Source: Poriferisodalis sp965116245 (lineage in GTDB: Bacteria; Actinomycetota; Acidimicrobiia; Acidimicrobiales; Poriferisodalaceae). Taken from it: DNA of 64,000 nt. This document shows, in pieces, positions 54,472 through 62,719 of this stretch. The notes under the pieces were generated by a model. It had not been told where the DNA came from. It did not search any database and was given only the letters and a program-made list of their open reading frames with translations. The stretch lies in assembly GCA_965116245.1 (NCBI GenBank), contig OZ220497.1, positions 2,480,001 to 2,544,000 on the forward strand, read 5' to 3'. Positions within the stretch are counted from its first letter, which is position 1, and each line of letters starts with the position of its first letter. The translations under genes were made by a program, and so were the position numbers.

Positions 54472-55970
54472 GCGACACCGCGATCTCTGACGCCTTCATC
54501 GGCGAACTGGCTGACATCGTGGGCGAGGCGCATGTCATAAGCGACCCCGAGATCACAGCCAGCTACGCAGTGGACTGGACCCGTCGTTTCGTCGGCTCAA
54601 CAGCGTTAGTGATTCGCCCAGGCGATACCGCCCAAACCGCTGCCGTGATGCGAGTGCTCGCCAAAACCAGCATCGCCATCGTGCCCCAAGGAGGCAACAC
54701 CGGGCTAGTGGGAGGCAGTGTGCCGCTCGCTGGCGAAGCGGTGCTATCAATGCGTCGCCTATGCACCTGCGAGCCGGTGGACGAACTGGCGTCGCAGGTG
54801 ACGCTGGGCGCGGGCGTCACTCTGGCCGAAGCTCAAGGCCATGTTGGGGCCTCGGGTCTCGATATTGGGGTGGACTTGGCAGCACGCGACTCAGCCACGA
54901 TCGGCGGGATGGTGGCCACCAACGCAGGCGGAGTCAACGTTGTGCGCTACGGCGCAATGAGAGCCCAGCTCGTCGGGATTGAAGCTGTGCTTGCCGACGG
55001 CTCGGTCATTAGCCATTTGGCGGGCCTGGAAAAGGACAACACCGGCTACGACCTTGGGAGCCTGCTAGCTGGCAGCGAGGGCACACTGGGCGTCATTACA
55101 CGCGTTCGACTGCGACTGCATCCCGCTCAGCCCGAACGAGCGACCGCATTGCTGGCATTCAAGACGGTCGCCGATGCAGTTCGTGCAGCCTCCTCACTTC
55201 GACGTAGCGTCACCTCGCTGCATGCGCTGGAAGCTGTCTTTGAGGACGCGATGCGGCTCGTTTCGCAGCATCTAAGAGTCGCCCCGCCGGTGGGTAGCTT
55301 GGACCCGAACCCTCAACACACCCGCTCTCAAAGCAGCTCGAGTAGCTGTCACGCCACAAGCAACGCGACGAGCATCGCCACAAGCAATAGGGCCACAAGC
55401 AACGCGGCCAATAGGGCTGGGGGTGCTGCGTGGCTCATAGTTGAGGCAGCAGCACGAACCGATCCCAGCGAGGAACTCGCAGCAGCGGTTGATGCCTTGG
55501 ACGACCTGGTCACCGACGCGGCAGTGGCATTTGATCCCGCTGCACGTCAACGATTGTGGGCGTTTCGCGAGCACGTCACCGAGGCGATCTCCGCTGCGGG
55601 CATCCCGCACAAGTTGGACGTGACACTTCCAGCGACACGGCTAGCTGAGTTCGCCGACGGTGTGCGCGAAGTCGTTCGAGCCGCGGATCCCAAAGCTGCA
55701 CCGCTGCTGTTTGGGCACCTTGGGGACGGCAACATCCACGTCAACGTGCTCGGACCCAACGGAGTGGAACCTGGCGAACAAGTAGACACAGCAGTGTTGC
55801 GTTACGTGGCGGATTTAGGTGGCAGCATCTCCGCTGAACACGGCATCGGCACCGCCAAAACTCACTGCTTGCATCTCAACCGCAGCCAGGCTGAGCTAAC
55901 GACGTTCGCCAACATAAAGCGAGCACTTGACCCCGCGGGATTGCTCAATCCCAACGTCTTGTTGCCCTAA
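54468..55970 (+). CDS. FAD-linked 2-hydroxyacid oxidase/dehydrogenase (GlcD-like)
   Basis: Second FAD oxidase of the window, 500 residues, resembling D-2-hydroxyglutarate or D-lactate dehydrogenase. FAD domain: AIVPQGGNTGLVGGSVPLAG, QVTLGAGVTLAEAQGHV, LDIGVDLAARDSATIGGMVATNAGG and GSEGTLGVITRVRLRL. C-terminal metal site: LLFGHLGDGNIHVNVLG and ISAEHGIGTAKTHCL. Between them, near residues 295-322, lies a low-complexity insert of Ser then ATSN repeats (about 55330-55420), absent from the family as I know it. The start overlaps the GDPD stop by four bases. Confidence 0.9.
   Translation: MSDTAISDAFIGELADIVGEAHVISDPEITASYAVDWTRRFVGSTALVIRPGDTAQTAAVMRVLAKTSIAIVPQGGNTGLVGGSVPLAGEAVLSMRRLCTCEPVDELASQVTLGAGVTLAEAQGHVGASGLDIGVDLAARDSATIGGMVATNAGGVNVVRYGAMRAQLVGIEAVLADGSVISHLAGLEKDNTGYDLGSLLAGSEGTLGVITRVRLRLHPAQPERATALLAFKTVADAVRAASSLRRSVTSLHALEAVFEDAMRLVSQHLRVAPPVGSLDPNPQHTRSQSSSSSCHATSNATSIATSNRATSNAANRAGGAAWLIVEAAARTDPSEELAAAVDALDDLVTDAAVAFDPAARQRLWAFREHVTEAISAAGIPHKLDVTLPATRLAEFADGVREVVRAADPKAAPLLFGHLGDGNIHVNVLGPNGVEPGEQVDTAVLRYVADLGGSISAEHGIGTAKTHCLHLNRSQAELTTFANIKRALDPAGLLNPNVLLP
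55350..55425 (+). repeat. In-frame ATSN repeat in the FAD oxidase
   Basis: 12-15 base degenerate units (CACAAGCAACGC and variants) encode ATSNATSIATSNRATSNAAN between the FAD and C-terminal domains. Confidence 0.8.
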
Positions 55971-56026
55971 CTACAAACGCACAGCACAGAGACTGGCGCC
56001 GCGGTCTACGGTCTACCGTTCGAGGG

Positions 56027-57637
56027 ATGAGCAGATCCCCACAGATGGTCCCGTTTGCTACTCGCTACGCCCGCAACGGCATGGTTTGCAGCGTTGATCA
56101 CCTCGCGAGCGAAGCCGGTATCTCACTGTTGCGTGCCGGTGGTTCAGCAGCGGATGCGGCGATAGCGGCTTCGGCCGTGCTGGCCGTGACCACCCAGCAC
56201 ATGTGCGGGATGGGCGGCGACCTATGGGCTCTTGTCCACTACAGCGACAAGGCAGCCCCCGCTGCACTCAACGCCAGCGGCCGAGCCGGCAGCGGCGCAA
56301 ATCCCGACGCGCTACGCGCCGAAGGTCGCACACGTATGCGTTTCCGCTCCGACATCCGCAGCGTGCCAGTGCCCGGCTGCGTAGACGGTTGGATGAGTCT
56401 GCACCAACGATTCGGGCGGCTGGCCATTAACCAGGTGCTTGCGCCAGCGATTGATCTCGCAAGCGGCGGCTTCCCACTGTCACACCATGGCGCAGCCGCA
56501 GTGCAGTTACTTGACGGCATAGCCAACACCCTCGACTACCCAGCCCATAGCCAGCCCGGAAGTCTCATCACCAGACCCGGCGTCGCTGCAGCACTGCAGG
56601 AGATTGCCGAAGGTGGCCGCGCGGCTTTCTACGAGGGCGACTTCGGCGGCGACCTCATTGCGCTGGGCCGAGGCGAAAATCAAAACGAATACACACTGGG
56701 CGACCTCGCCCGTAGCCAGGCCGATTGGGTGACACCGCTAAACGTTGACGTCTGGGGTCACAGGCTTTGGACCGTGCCGCCCAACTCGCAGGGCTACCTG
56801 ACACTGGCAGCCGCATGGATCGCCGAAGGGCTAGAACTACCCACCGACCCCGACGATCCGCTATTCGCTCACCTGCTAGCCGAATCAGCTAAACAGGCCG
56901 GATGGGACAGACCCGCTGTGCTCTCAGAAGATGCGGACGGTGCAGCGCTCCTCGCTCCCGAACTACTCGCACCACGCCGTGCCGCAATCTCACCTAGCGC
57001 TGCCACTTCGCTAGGCGCTGGATCCGATACCGGCGACACCATGTACCTGGCGGCGGTAGACGCAGACCGCATGGGCGTTTCGCTGATTCAGTCCAATGCG
57101 GGGGGCTGGGGTGTCGGGTTGTGGACCCCGACGCACCGGATCAGCCTGCATAACCGAGGCATCGGCTTCAATCTGATTGAGGGCCATAAGGCCGAGTACG
57201 GGCCTCGTAGACGACCGCCGCACACCTTGGCTCCAGCCATCGTGCAACGTCTAGACGGCTCGCTCCGCTCGGTGCTGGGCACCATGGGAGGCGATGCTCA
57301 GCCCCAAGTGCTGCTGCAGGTGTTGGCTCGGTCGCTATTCGCCGGACAGACGCCAGACCTAGCCATTGGTTCGGGCCGCTGGCGCTGGAGCGCCGCCGAA
57401 GGCACCGGCTTTGACACCTGGGCAGATCCCACAAATGTGCAGCTACGAATTGAGGGTCACGCGGCGTGGGCGAGCGCAGCAGCCGTGGTTGACTTGGCTG
57501 CGCGCGGCCAGCAAGTCGGCCTGGACGCCCCACACCACGACGCCTTCGGTCACGCACACCTGATTGAGGTCCACGACAGTGTGCTCGCGGGGGCCACCGA
57601 TCCGCGGGCGCTTACCGGGTCCACGGTCGGCTACTGA
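56027..57637 (+). CDS. Gamma-glutamyltransferase family protein
   Basis: Ntn-hydrolase (536 residues) that removes gamma-glutamyl groups from glutathione and related compounds. The large-subunit region has NGMVCSVDHLASEAGISLLRAGGSAADAAIAAS and CGMGGDLWALV. The likely autoprocessing nucleophile is Thr in SDTGDTMYLAAVDADRMGVSLIQSN, about residue 342. The small subunit shows LGTMGGDAQPQVLLQVLA. There is no signal peptide, unlike classical periplasmic GGT, so a cytoplasmic dipeptide or acylase role is possible. The product 5-oxoproline could feed the HyuAB fusion at 8755, but the genes are far apart. Confidence 0.88.
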   Translation: MSRSPQMVPFATRYARNGMVCSVDHLASEAGISLLRAGGSAADAAIAASAVLAVTTQHMCGMGGDLWALVHYSDKAAPAALNASGRAGSGANPDALRAEGRTRMRFRSDIRSVPVPGCVDGWMSLHQRFGRLAINQVLAPAIDLASGGFPLSHHGAAAVQLLDGIANTLDYPAHSQPGSLITRPGVAAALQEIAEGGRAAFYEGDFGGDLIALGRGENQNEYTLGDLARSQADWVTPLNVDVWGHRLWTVPPNSQGYLTLAAAWIAEGLELPTDPDDPLFAHLLAESAKQAGWDRPAVLSEDADGAALLAPELLAPRRAAISPSAATSLGAGSDTGDTMYLAAVDADRMGVSLIQSNAGGWGVGLWTPTHRISLHNRGIGFNLIEGHKAEYGPRRRPPHTLAPAIVQRLDGSLRSVLGTMGGDAQPQVLLQVLARSLFAGQTPDLAIGSGRWRWSAAEGTGFDTWADPTNVQLRIEGHAAWASAAAVVDLAARGQQVGLDAPHHDAFGHAHLIEVHDSVLAGATDPRALTGSTVGY

Positions 57638-57643
57638 CGCTCA

Positions 57644-58183
57644 TCAACGCTGCAGTGGTTCGGCTATTTCAAGTCGGGAGGGGCCCAGCGACCGGGCGGC
57701 GAACAGAGCCGCGTAGGCGCGATCGCGCAGTTCCTCGGCTTCCAGCGCATGAGTGGGATAGCTAGCCACGCCCATTGAGAGCGTGATGCCCATGTGATAC
57801 GAGCGTGCGGCTACCTCACGACGGACCCGATCGGCTGCCCACACAGCGCCACTGTGGGGTGTGTCGTCAAGGATGGCCGCCAAGATGCCAGCAGCACAGT
57901 GACAAACACTGTCAGATTCACGCAACGTGCCAAGCACCAGACGGGTCGCGAGCCGCTGCGATACTCGGGCTTGCGTGCCACTCAGACTCTCATATCCGTC
58001 AACTTCGAAGAACACCACCGACAGCGGCTGGAGTGCCCGCCGGGCCGATGCCAGCTTGCGTTCGAGCAGCACAGCGAACACGCGCACATCCGGTAGTCCC
58101 GTGACAGGATCCAGCACAGAGTCAAATGCTCCGGGAAGTGATCCCCCGGCGCCATGGCGAGCCACGGAGTGCCAGGGTGCCAC
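57644..58183 (-). CDS. Degenerate GGDEF domain protein
   Basis: The C-terminal 150 residues align by eye to a GGDEF (diguanylate cyclase) domain: DPVTGLPDVRVFAVLLERKL, LSVVFFEVDGYESL, then RESDSVCHCAAGILAAIL and MGITLSMGVASYPTHA with LRDRAYAALFAAR. The RESD sequence is at the position of the product-inhibition I-site (RxxD). The active-site GGDEF five residues later is AAGIL, so cyclase activity is very unlikely. GTG 58183 was chosen conservatively; the frame is open further up to 58396 through repetitive DNA. It may act as a c-di-GMP receptor. Convergent with the GGT gene, six bases between stops. Confidence 0.7.
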   Translation of the reverse strand: MAPWHSVARHGAGGSLPGAFDSVLDPVTGLPDVRVFAVLLERKLASARRALQPLSVVFFEVDGYESLSGTQARVSQRLATRLVLGTLRESDSVCHCAAGILAAILDDTPHSGAVWAADRVRREVAARSYHMGITLSMGVASYPTHALEAEELRDRAYAALFAARSLGPSRLEIAEPLQR

Positions 58184-58225
58184 TCTTATCGGCTTTGCAC
58201 AATACTGAGTTTGCTGAGCTGCTAC

Positions 58226-58273
58226 CCGGCTGACCAGTTGACCGGCTAACTGGCTAACCGGCTGACCCGCGGA
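58226..58273. repeat. 16-bp tandem repeat upstream of the GGDEF-like gene
   Basis: Three 16-base units at 58226, 58242 and 58258 begin CCGGCT(G/A)AC or CCGGCTAAC. They lie between divergent genes. Confidence 0.85.
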
Positions 58274-58320
58274 TCGGCGGACCAGTAACTGCGCTCTCCG
58301 CGGTGCGCAATCACACAACT

Positions 58321-58353
58321 TCTCCAACACAACCTCTCCAACACAACCTCTCC
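58321..58353. repeat. 14-bp tandem repeat upstream of the FAH gene
   Basis: TCTCCAACACAACC occurs at 58321 and 58335, followed by a partial TCTCC. It ends 26 bases before the ATG at 58379. Confidence 0.9.
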
Positions 58354-58378
58354 GGAAGTGGCGGCTAGCTTCAACTCC

Positions 58379-59224
58379 ATGCGTATTGCAAGACATCTGC
58401 TAGATGGCCAGCCCGCACTAGCGCTGGTGACCGACGAGGGAATCGCGACATTGGAGTGTCCCCACACCGACCTGCCATCGCTGCTTGAGTCTTGCGATGG
58501 CAACGTTGCCGCTGCTGTTGAGGCTATGTCCACGGGCGCCGTCACTCCGCTTGAGCGAGCCAAGTTGCTGTCGCCGATTGGACGTCCGCCTACCGTCCTC
58601 GCCGTTGGACTCAACTACCGAGCTCACGCCGCCGAAGGCGGACGAGAACCGCCTGCGGTGCCGGTCATCTTCAACAAGCACCACAACTGCATCATCGGCC
58701 CGCAAGAGCCCATCCACATTCCAGCCGCCGCACCGGACATGATTGATTATGAGGGCGAGCTAGCCATCGTTATCGGGCGGGCTGCTCGTGCGGTATCGGC
58801 ATCGCAGGCCGCTGACTACATCGCTGGCTACACGATCATGAACGATGTCAGCGTGCGCGACTGGCAGCGTGCAAGTCCGACGATGATGATGGGCAAATCG
58901 TGGGATACCCACGGTCCGTGCGGACCCTGGATGACCACCGCCGACGAGATTGATCCGCACGCTTGCGATCTGGTCACCACGGTCAACGGCGAAGTCCGCC
59001 AGCGCGCCAAGACCGACGATCTCATTTTTGACTGCTATGAGATCGTGGAACACCTCTCAACGGCATTCACGCTTGAGCCAGGAACAATCATTGCGACGGG
59101 CACCCCTGAAGGGGTGGGGGCGTTCCGCCAGCCGCCAGCTTTCCTAGAGCCTGGCGACGAAGTGTCCATTTCGATTGGTGGCATCGGAACGCTCACCAAC
59201 CCGGTAATAGCCGCTCCTGCCTAG
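58379..59224 (+). CDS. Fumarylacetoacetate hydrolase (FAH) family protein
   Basis: Metal-dependent hydrolase/isomerase/decarboxylase of beta-diketo acids (281 residues). Seen: TVLAVGLNYRAHAAEGG with the catalytic His, PVIFNKHHNCIIGPQEPI, the metal ligand Glu pair and Asp in DYEGELAIVIGRAARAV and MNDVSVRDWQ, then MMMGKSWDTHGPCGPWM and IIATGTPEGVGAF. ATG 58379 opens MRIARHLL. The exact reaction (for example acylpyruvate or homoprotocatechuate pathway) cannot be told from the sequence. An 18-bp repeat follows the stop. Confidence 0.92.
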   Translation: MRIARHLLDGQPALALVTDEGIATLECPHTDLPSLLESCDGNVAAAVEAMSTGAVTPLERAKLLSPIGRPPTVLAVGLNYRAHAAEGGREPPAVPVIFNKHHNCIIGPQEPIHIPAAAPDMIDYEGELAIVIGRAARAVSASQAADYIAGYTIMNDVSVRDWQRASPTMMMGKSWDTHGPCGPWMTTADEIDPHACDLVTTVNGEVRQRAKTDDLIFDCYEIVEHLSTAFTLEPGTIIATGTPEGVGAFRQPPAFLEPGDEVSISIGGIGTLTNPVIAAPA

Positions 59225-59240
59225 GGCCTCAAACGCTGTC

Positions 59241-59294
59241 TTATCCGACGACTTCGCCTTGTCCGACGACTTCGCCTTGTCCAGCAACCTCACA
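59241..59294 (+). repeat. 18-bp tandem repeat before the glycosylase gene
   Basis: Units at 59241, 59259 and 59277 (the last diverging) begin TT(A/G)TCCGACGACTTCGCC. They are in frame with the next gene and would encode SDDFAL twice if TTG 59259 is its start. Confidence 0.88.
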
Positions 59295-59300
59295 ACAGCG

Positions 59301-60239
59301 ATGGCGCCATCAACCTCTCGGTCGACGGAAGCTTCGCCCGATGTCAACCGACGCTTTGAGTTCGAATATTGCCTGGATACCAGCAGGTCACTCGGGCGTG
59401 TCGGCGGCAAGGGCACTTTGGGGCCCGTGTTGTACGACGGTCCGAACATCTGGCGCACCGTAGACACGCCTGCAGGTGACGCCACGCTGCGCATCACCCG
59501 CGCAGGCCACGTAGCGGACGTAGCCGCCTGGGGGCCCGGTGCCGAGGCTGCAACTCAGACAGTGCCGACGCTGCTAGGAAACCGAGACGACCCATCAGCG
59601 CTCGTAACTCACCACCCAGTGGTGGCGAGTTGGATCCGCCGCTGGCCCCAACGACGACTGACAGCCACCGGAACCATCTGGGAACACGTCATTCCTACCG
59701 TGTGCGGCCAGAAAGTTCCAGGACTCAACGCCAAGCGTTCATGGCAAGGAATCCTGCGAGCCTGGGGTAGACAGCCGCCTGGCCCGGCACCCAACTCGCT
59801 GCGCTTACCTCCGACAGCCGACTTGGTGGCCTCTCTCGCCTACCACGAGTTCCACCGCTTCGACATCGAACGTCGAAGAGCCGACACCATCATCCGCTTT
59901 GCTCAACGCGCTTCGACACTGGAAGCCTCGGCTCGCTGCGATTCGCTGCAGGCTCGCACGCGCTTGCAGTCAGTCTCAGGCATAGGCCCATGGTCGGCGT
60001 CGATCATCGTGCTGATGAGCCACGGCGACCCGGACTCGGTCATCCTCGGCGACTATCAGATCCCCAACTATGTCTGTTGGCATCTCGCCGGAGAACGGCG
60101 AGGGGACGACAACCGCATGCTTGAACTGCTTGAGCCCTACCGTGGCCAGCGAGCCCGAGTACAGACACTCGCCAAGTCGGCCGGAGCACCGCCGCGCCAC
60201 GGTCCGCGTATGTCGCTCCAAGACTTGCAGGGCCGCTAA
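59301..60239 (+). CDS. DNA glycosylase of the HhH-GPD superfamily (AlkA/MPG-like)
   Basis: Base-excision repair glycosylase of about 312 residues. The helix-hairpin-helix is LQSVSGIGPWSASIIVLMSHG, about 225-245, and the catalytic Asp follows in SVILGDYQIPNYVCW. The N-terminal part has THHPVVASWIRRWPQ and the interrogating region IWEHVIPTVCGQKVPG, which recalls AlkA's NALPGFQAIIRQQ region. It probably removes alkylated or deaminated bases. ATG 59301 is preferred; TTG 59259 would add two copies of SDDFAL. The TAA stop sits in the loop of a 6-bp hairpin. Confidence 0.85.
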   Translation: MAPSTSRSTEASPDVNRRFEFEYCLDTSRSLGRVGGKGTLGPVLYDGPNIWRTVDTPAGDATLRITRAGHVADVAAWGPGAEAATQTVPTLLGNRDDPSALVTHHPVVASWIRRWPQRRLTATGTIWEHVIPTVCGQKVPGLNAKRSWQGILRAWGRQPPGPAPNSLRLPPTADLVASLAYHEFHRFDIERRRADTIIRFAQRASTLEASARCDSLQARTRLQSVSGIGPWSASIIVLMSHGDPDSVILGDYQIPNYVCWHLAGERRGDDNRMLELLEPYRGQRARVQTLAKSAGAPPRHGPRMSLQDLQGR

Positions 60240-60245
60240 GCCCTG
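60228..60245 (+). terminator. Hairpin with the glycosylase stop in its loop
   Basis: CAGGGC-CGCTAA-GCCCTG: perfect 6-bp stem, with the TAA stop (60237-60239) closing the 6-base loop. An extra AAGA/TCTT pairing could extend it across a bulge. Confidence 0.6.
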
Positions 60246-60270
60246 TCTTGTCGGGCAATCCAGCTCACAC

Positions 60271-60321
60271 AACTCAGGCAACCCAACTCAGGCAAGCCAG
60301 GCAACCCAACTCAGGCAACCC
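60271..60321. repeat. 14-bp repeat in the convergent gap after the glycosylase
   Basis: AACTCAGGCAACCC occurs at 60271 and 60308, with a variant copy AACTCAGGCAAGCCAGGCAACCC between them (60285-60307). Confidence 0.85.
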
Positions 60322-60394
60322 AGCCCAGACTGCCCAGCCCTGGTTGCCTAATGATCGGTACCAGAGTGCCTAGTGATCAATAGAGGCGACTCTG

Positions 60395-60426
60395 TCCAGC
60401 GGGCCCAGTCCAGGTAACTCAGTCCA
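60395..60426 (-). repeat. 14-bp repeat of the AtuA-like stop region
   Basis: On the minus strand CTGGACTG(A/G) recurs with a 14-base period three times, the last as CTGGACAG. The first copy contains the TGA stop of the AtuA-like gene (60419-60421 on the plus strand). Confidence 0.75.
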
Positions 60427-62332
60427 GCAGCGCTACCGGAATCTCAACTACTTTGGCACGCAGGTACTCCCCCAGTGCCTTGGCTTGAGGATCTTGTCGG
60501 GTTGAAGCTGCGACGCCTTCTTCCAACAGCCCGTGAAATATGAAGTTGAGGCTCCAAATGTTGGGCAGGTCATAGCGATCCACTCGGTGCTCTGCCGCCT
60601 CCGGCATAAGCGCCGCGAGCCGCTCCACAGTTAGAAAATCCGACAACCACCAGTAGGCCGCAGCCGAACGAGCAAAGATGCCCAGGTTCGCGTTTGGCCC
60701 TTTGTCACCCGAGCGTGTGCCATAAAGCGTGCCCAGCGGTACAGACCGCGCAGGCCCACTGGGAGGCTCAACCCATTCAACTGGTGCCGCCGCGGCTTCA
60801 ACTGCCAGGTTCCCAGCAGCCAGCGGCTCACCGGCAACTTGTGAAGAGTTTTCTTCGGCGTATTCGGTGTGTTCAGTTTGCCCAGCTTGATCTGCTTCAG
60901 CGAGCTGCTCAGCCGACGGTGTGCTGTCAACGACGGTCAAGCGGCCGTCTACAACTACCTGCATCGGTACCAGCTCGGCATCCACCAGCGCTGGCCAGTA
61001 CACCCCGAACGGCTGCCCCGGCCCAGGCCCGCCCCCGGTACCGAACATGCCGGGAATGGAACACAGGCCTATTTCGGTGCCAGCGTTGGAGAACGCCCGG
61101 CCAACTTTGCGTTCGTCGGGGTCCTTCACGATGATCTTGTAGACAGCGACGGCCTCCTCGTTGGTGCCTGGGTCGGCCTTGTGGGTCGGCAGGAACTTGC
61201 GGACGACGGTCTCGTAGTCCTGCGGCGCGTACGGGCACGCATGCCAGAACTGGCGCTCAATCAGCTCGGCCTTGGCTCTTATGTCTAACCCGGTCAGTCC
61301 GATTGAAATCTGGTTGCGGTAGCCACCCTGGTAGTTCATAGCCACCTTGAGCGTGCGCGGCGCTGGCTCTCCACGAGTTCCACTGATACGCACCCGGTCA
61401 CGCCCGATCTGATCCAACTGGATCGTGTCGAAGCGACTCACCACATCGGGGTTGAGGTAGCGCTCATTTTGGATCTCATACAGCAACTGCGACGTGATCG
61501 TGCCCACGGAGACTTCGCCGCCGGTGCTCGCATGTTTGCCAATCACACTGGAACCGTCCGCTGCTACTTCGGCCCACGGAAACCCTGGATATGTCATGTC
61601 AGCGATCTCAGTGAAAAAGCTGTAGTTGCCACCCGTAGCCTGCCCGCCGCACTCGATGACGTGCCCAGCGACGATGGCACCCGCCAGTGCGTCCCAGTCG
61701 TCTCGACTCCAGCCGTGATGCCACGCTGCGGGGCCAGCCACTACCGCGGCGTCGGTGGCGCGCCCCGTAATGACGATGTCTGCACCCCGATTTAGCGCCT
61801 CAACGATCCCCCAGCAGCCGATGTACGCGTTGGCGGTAACGATGCGATCAGCGAGGTCGCCCAGAGGCTGACCTGTGTCTAGATGCGCAAAGTCGTTGCC
61901 CGCCGCTATCAGGTCCTTCAATCGATCAGTGAGGTCGTCGCCGTTGACATAGGCGATGGACGGACTCAGGCCCAGGCGGTCCGCTACCTCGGACACTGCG
62001 TCGGCGCATCCCGCTGGGTCCAGACCGCCGGCGTTGGAAACGACCTTGATGCCGCGGTCCAAGCAGGTTCCCATGACCTGCTCCATCTGCGTTACGAACG
62101 TGCGGGCATATCCGGCACCGGGGCGTTTGGCTGCTATACGCGACAAGATCAGCATGGTCAGCTCTGCCAGCCAGTCGCCAGTGAGAGCGTCAATGGGACC
62201 CCCCGAGACCATCTCTTGTGCTGCGGAGAGCCGGTCACCGAAAAAGCCGCTGCAGTTGGCGATGCGGATGGGTGGTTTGGTCGTTGTGCTGGTTGTGGTG
62301 GTTGTGCCGGTTGTGCTGGTCGTGATGCTCAT
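60419..62332 (-). CDS. AtuA-like / DUF1446 family protein
   Basis: Large cytoplasmic protein of the acyclic terpene utilisation AtuA family (637 residues). Seen: IRIANCSGFFGDRLSAAQEMV, DWLAELTMLILSRIA, VVSNAGGLDPAGCADAV, DIVITGRATDAAVVAGPAAW, HVIECGGQATGGNYSFF and, in a second domain, LGTLYGTRSGDKGPNANLGIFAR. The last is the AtuA_C signature, so this is the fused two-domain form. AtuA is linked to citronellol/geraniol breakdown, but many members sit in other acyl-CoA pathways. The first 20 residues are a Thr/Ser-rich run (TTSTTGTTTTTSTTT) absent from the family core. The linker near residue 490 is also low-complexity. Confidence 0.87.
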   Translation of the reverse strand: MSITTSTTGTTTTTSTTTKPPIRIANCSGFFGDRLSAAQEMVSGGPIDALTGDWLAELTMLILSRIAAKRPGAGYARTFVTQMEQVMGTCLDRGIKVVSNAGGLDPAGCADAVSEVADRLGLSPSIAYVNGDDLTDRLKDLIAAGNDFAHLDTGQPLGDLADRIVTANAYIGCWGIVEALNRGADIVITGRATDAAVVAGPAAWHHGWSRDDWDALAGAIVAGHVIECGGQATGGNYSFFTEIADMTYPGFPWAEVAADGSSVIGKHASTGGEVSVGTITSQLLYEIQNERYLNPDVVSRFDTIQLDQIGRDRVRISGTRGEPAPRTLKVAMNYQGGYRNQISIGLTGLDIRAKAELIERQFWHACPYAPQDYETVVRKFLPTHKADPGTNEEAVAVYKIIVKDPDERKVGRAFSNAGTEIGLCSIPGMFGTGGGPGPGQPFGVYWPALVDAELVPMQVVVDGRLTVVDSTPSAEQLAEADQAGQTEHTEYAEENSSQVAGEPLAAGNLAVEAAAAPVEWVEPPSGPARSVPLGTLYGTRSGDKGPNANLGIFARSAAAYWWLSDFLTVERLAALMPEAAEHRVDRYDLPNIWSLNFIFHGLLEEGVAASTRQDPQAKALGEYLRAKVVEIPVALLD

Positions 62333-62481
62333 AGTGTCCCCCGTTTATCGCCTGTATGGATCGCGTATGTGTGTTTCGCCTGCGTATCGGCCCGATTTGG
62401 CAAGCCCTGTTCGGCTCGCCCTGTTTGGCGAGCCCTGTTTGTTGACGAGCCCTGTGCGGCTAGGTCCCAGGTAGCGCTTGG

Positions 62482-62513
62482 GCAACAGGACCGTTTAGCA
62501 ACAGGACCGTTTA
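62482..62513. repeat. Perfect 16-bp tandem duplication
   Basis: GCAACAGGACCGTTTA at 62482-62497 and 62498-62513, in the AtuA/hydrolase divergent gap. Confidence 0.95.
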
Positions 62514-62523
62514 ACAGTATCCC

Positions 62524-62626
62524 CATTGCCAGAATCCCTATTGCCCCGGGCAGTCTCATACTCTGCGGCTTCTACATCGGGGATGATTGCATTGCCAGAA
62601 TCCCTATCGCCCCAGGCAGCCTCATG
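62524..62626. repeat. 36-bp imperfect direct repeat, 66-bp offset
   Basis: Both copies begin CATTGCCAGAATCCCTAT and share most of the next 18 bases (62524-62560, 62590-62626). Confidence 0.92.
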
Positions 62627-62633
62627 GACTATG

Positions 62634-62663
62634 CCACAGGCTGCTTCGCCACAAGCTGCTTCG
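62634..62663. repeat. 15-bp tandem duplication
   Basis: CCACAGGCTGCTTCG followed at once by CCACAAGCTGCTTCG. Confidence 0.92.
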
Positions 62664-62719
62664 TACTCTGATATTTCTTAGTCTGTTGAGCAGCGCGTCG
62701 GTCTGGCAGACTTGTCGTC

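Larger units (their letters stand above)
62333..62719. other. 387-base gap packed with short duplications
   Basis: No convincing gene or RNA. It contains four repeat sets: AGCCCTGT/CGCCCTGT motifs four times at 62399-62455; a perfect 16-base duplication GCAACAGGACCGTTTA at 62482 and 62498; a 36-base imperfect duplication at 62524-62560 and 62590-62626 (offset 66); and CCACA(G/A)GCTGCTTCG at 62634 and 62649. Promoters of the divergent AtuA-like and hydrolase genes must lie here, but none was recognised by eye. Confidence 0.7.

Noticed and set aside
57635..57646. Shared stop palindrome between GGT and GGDEF-like genes
   Set aside because: TGA-CGC-TCA gives only a 3-base match and the flanks do not pair, unlike the other convergent pairs.
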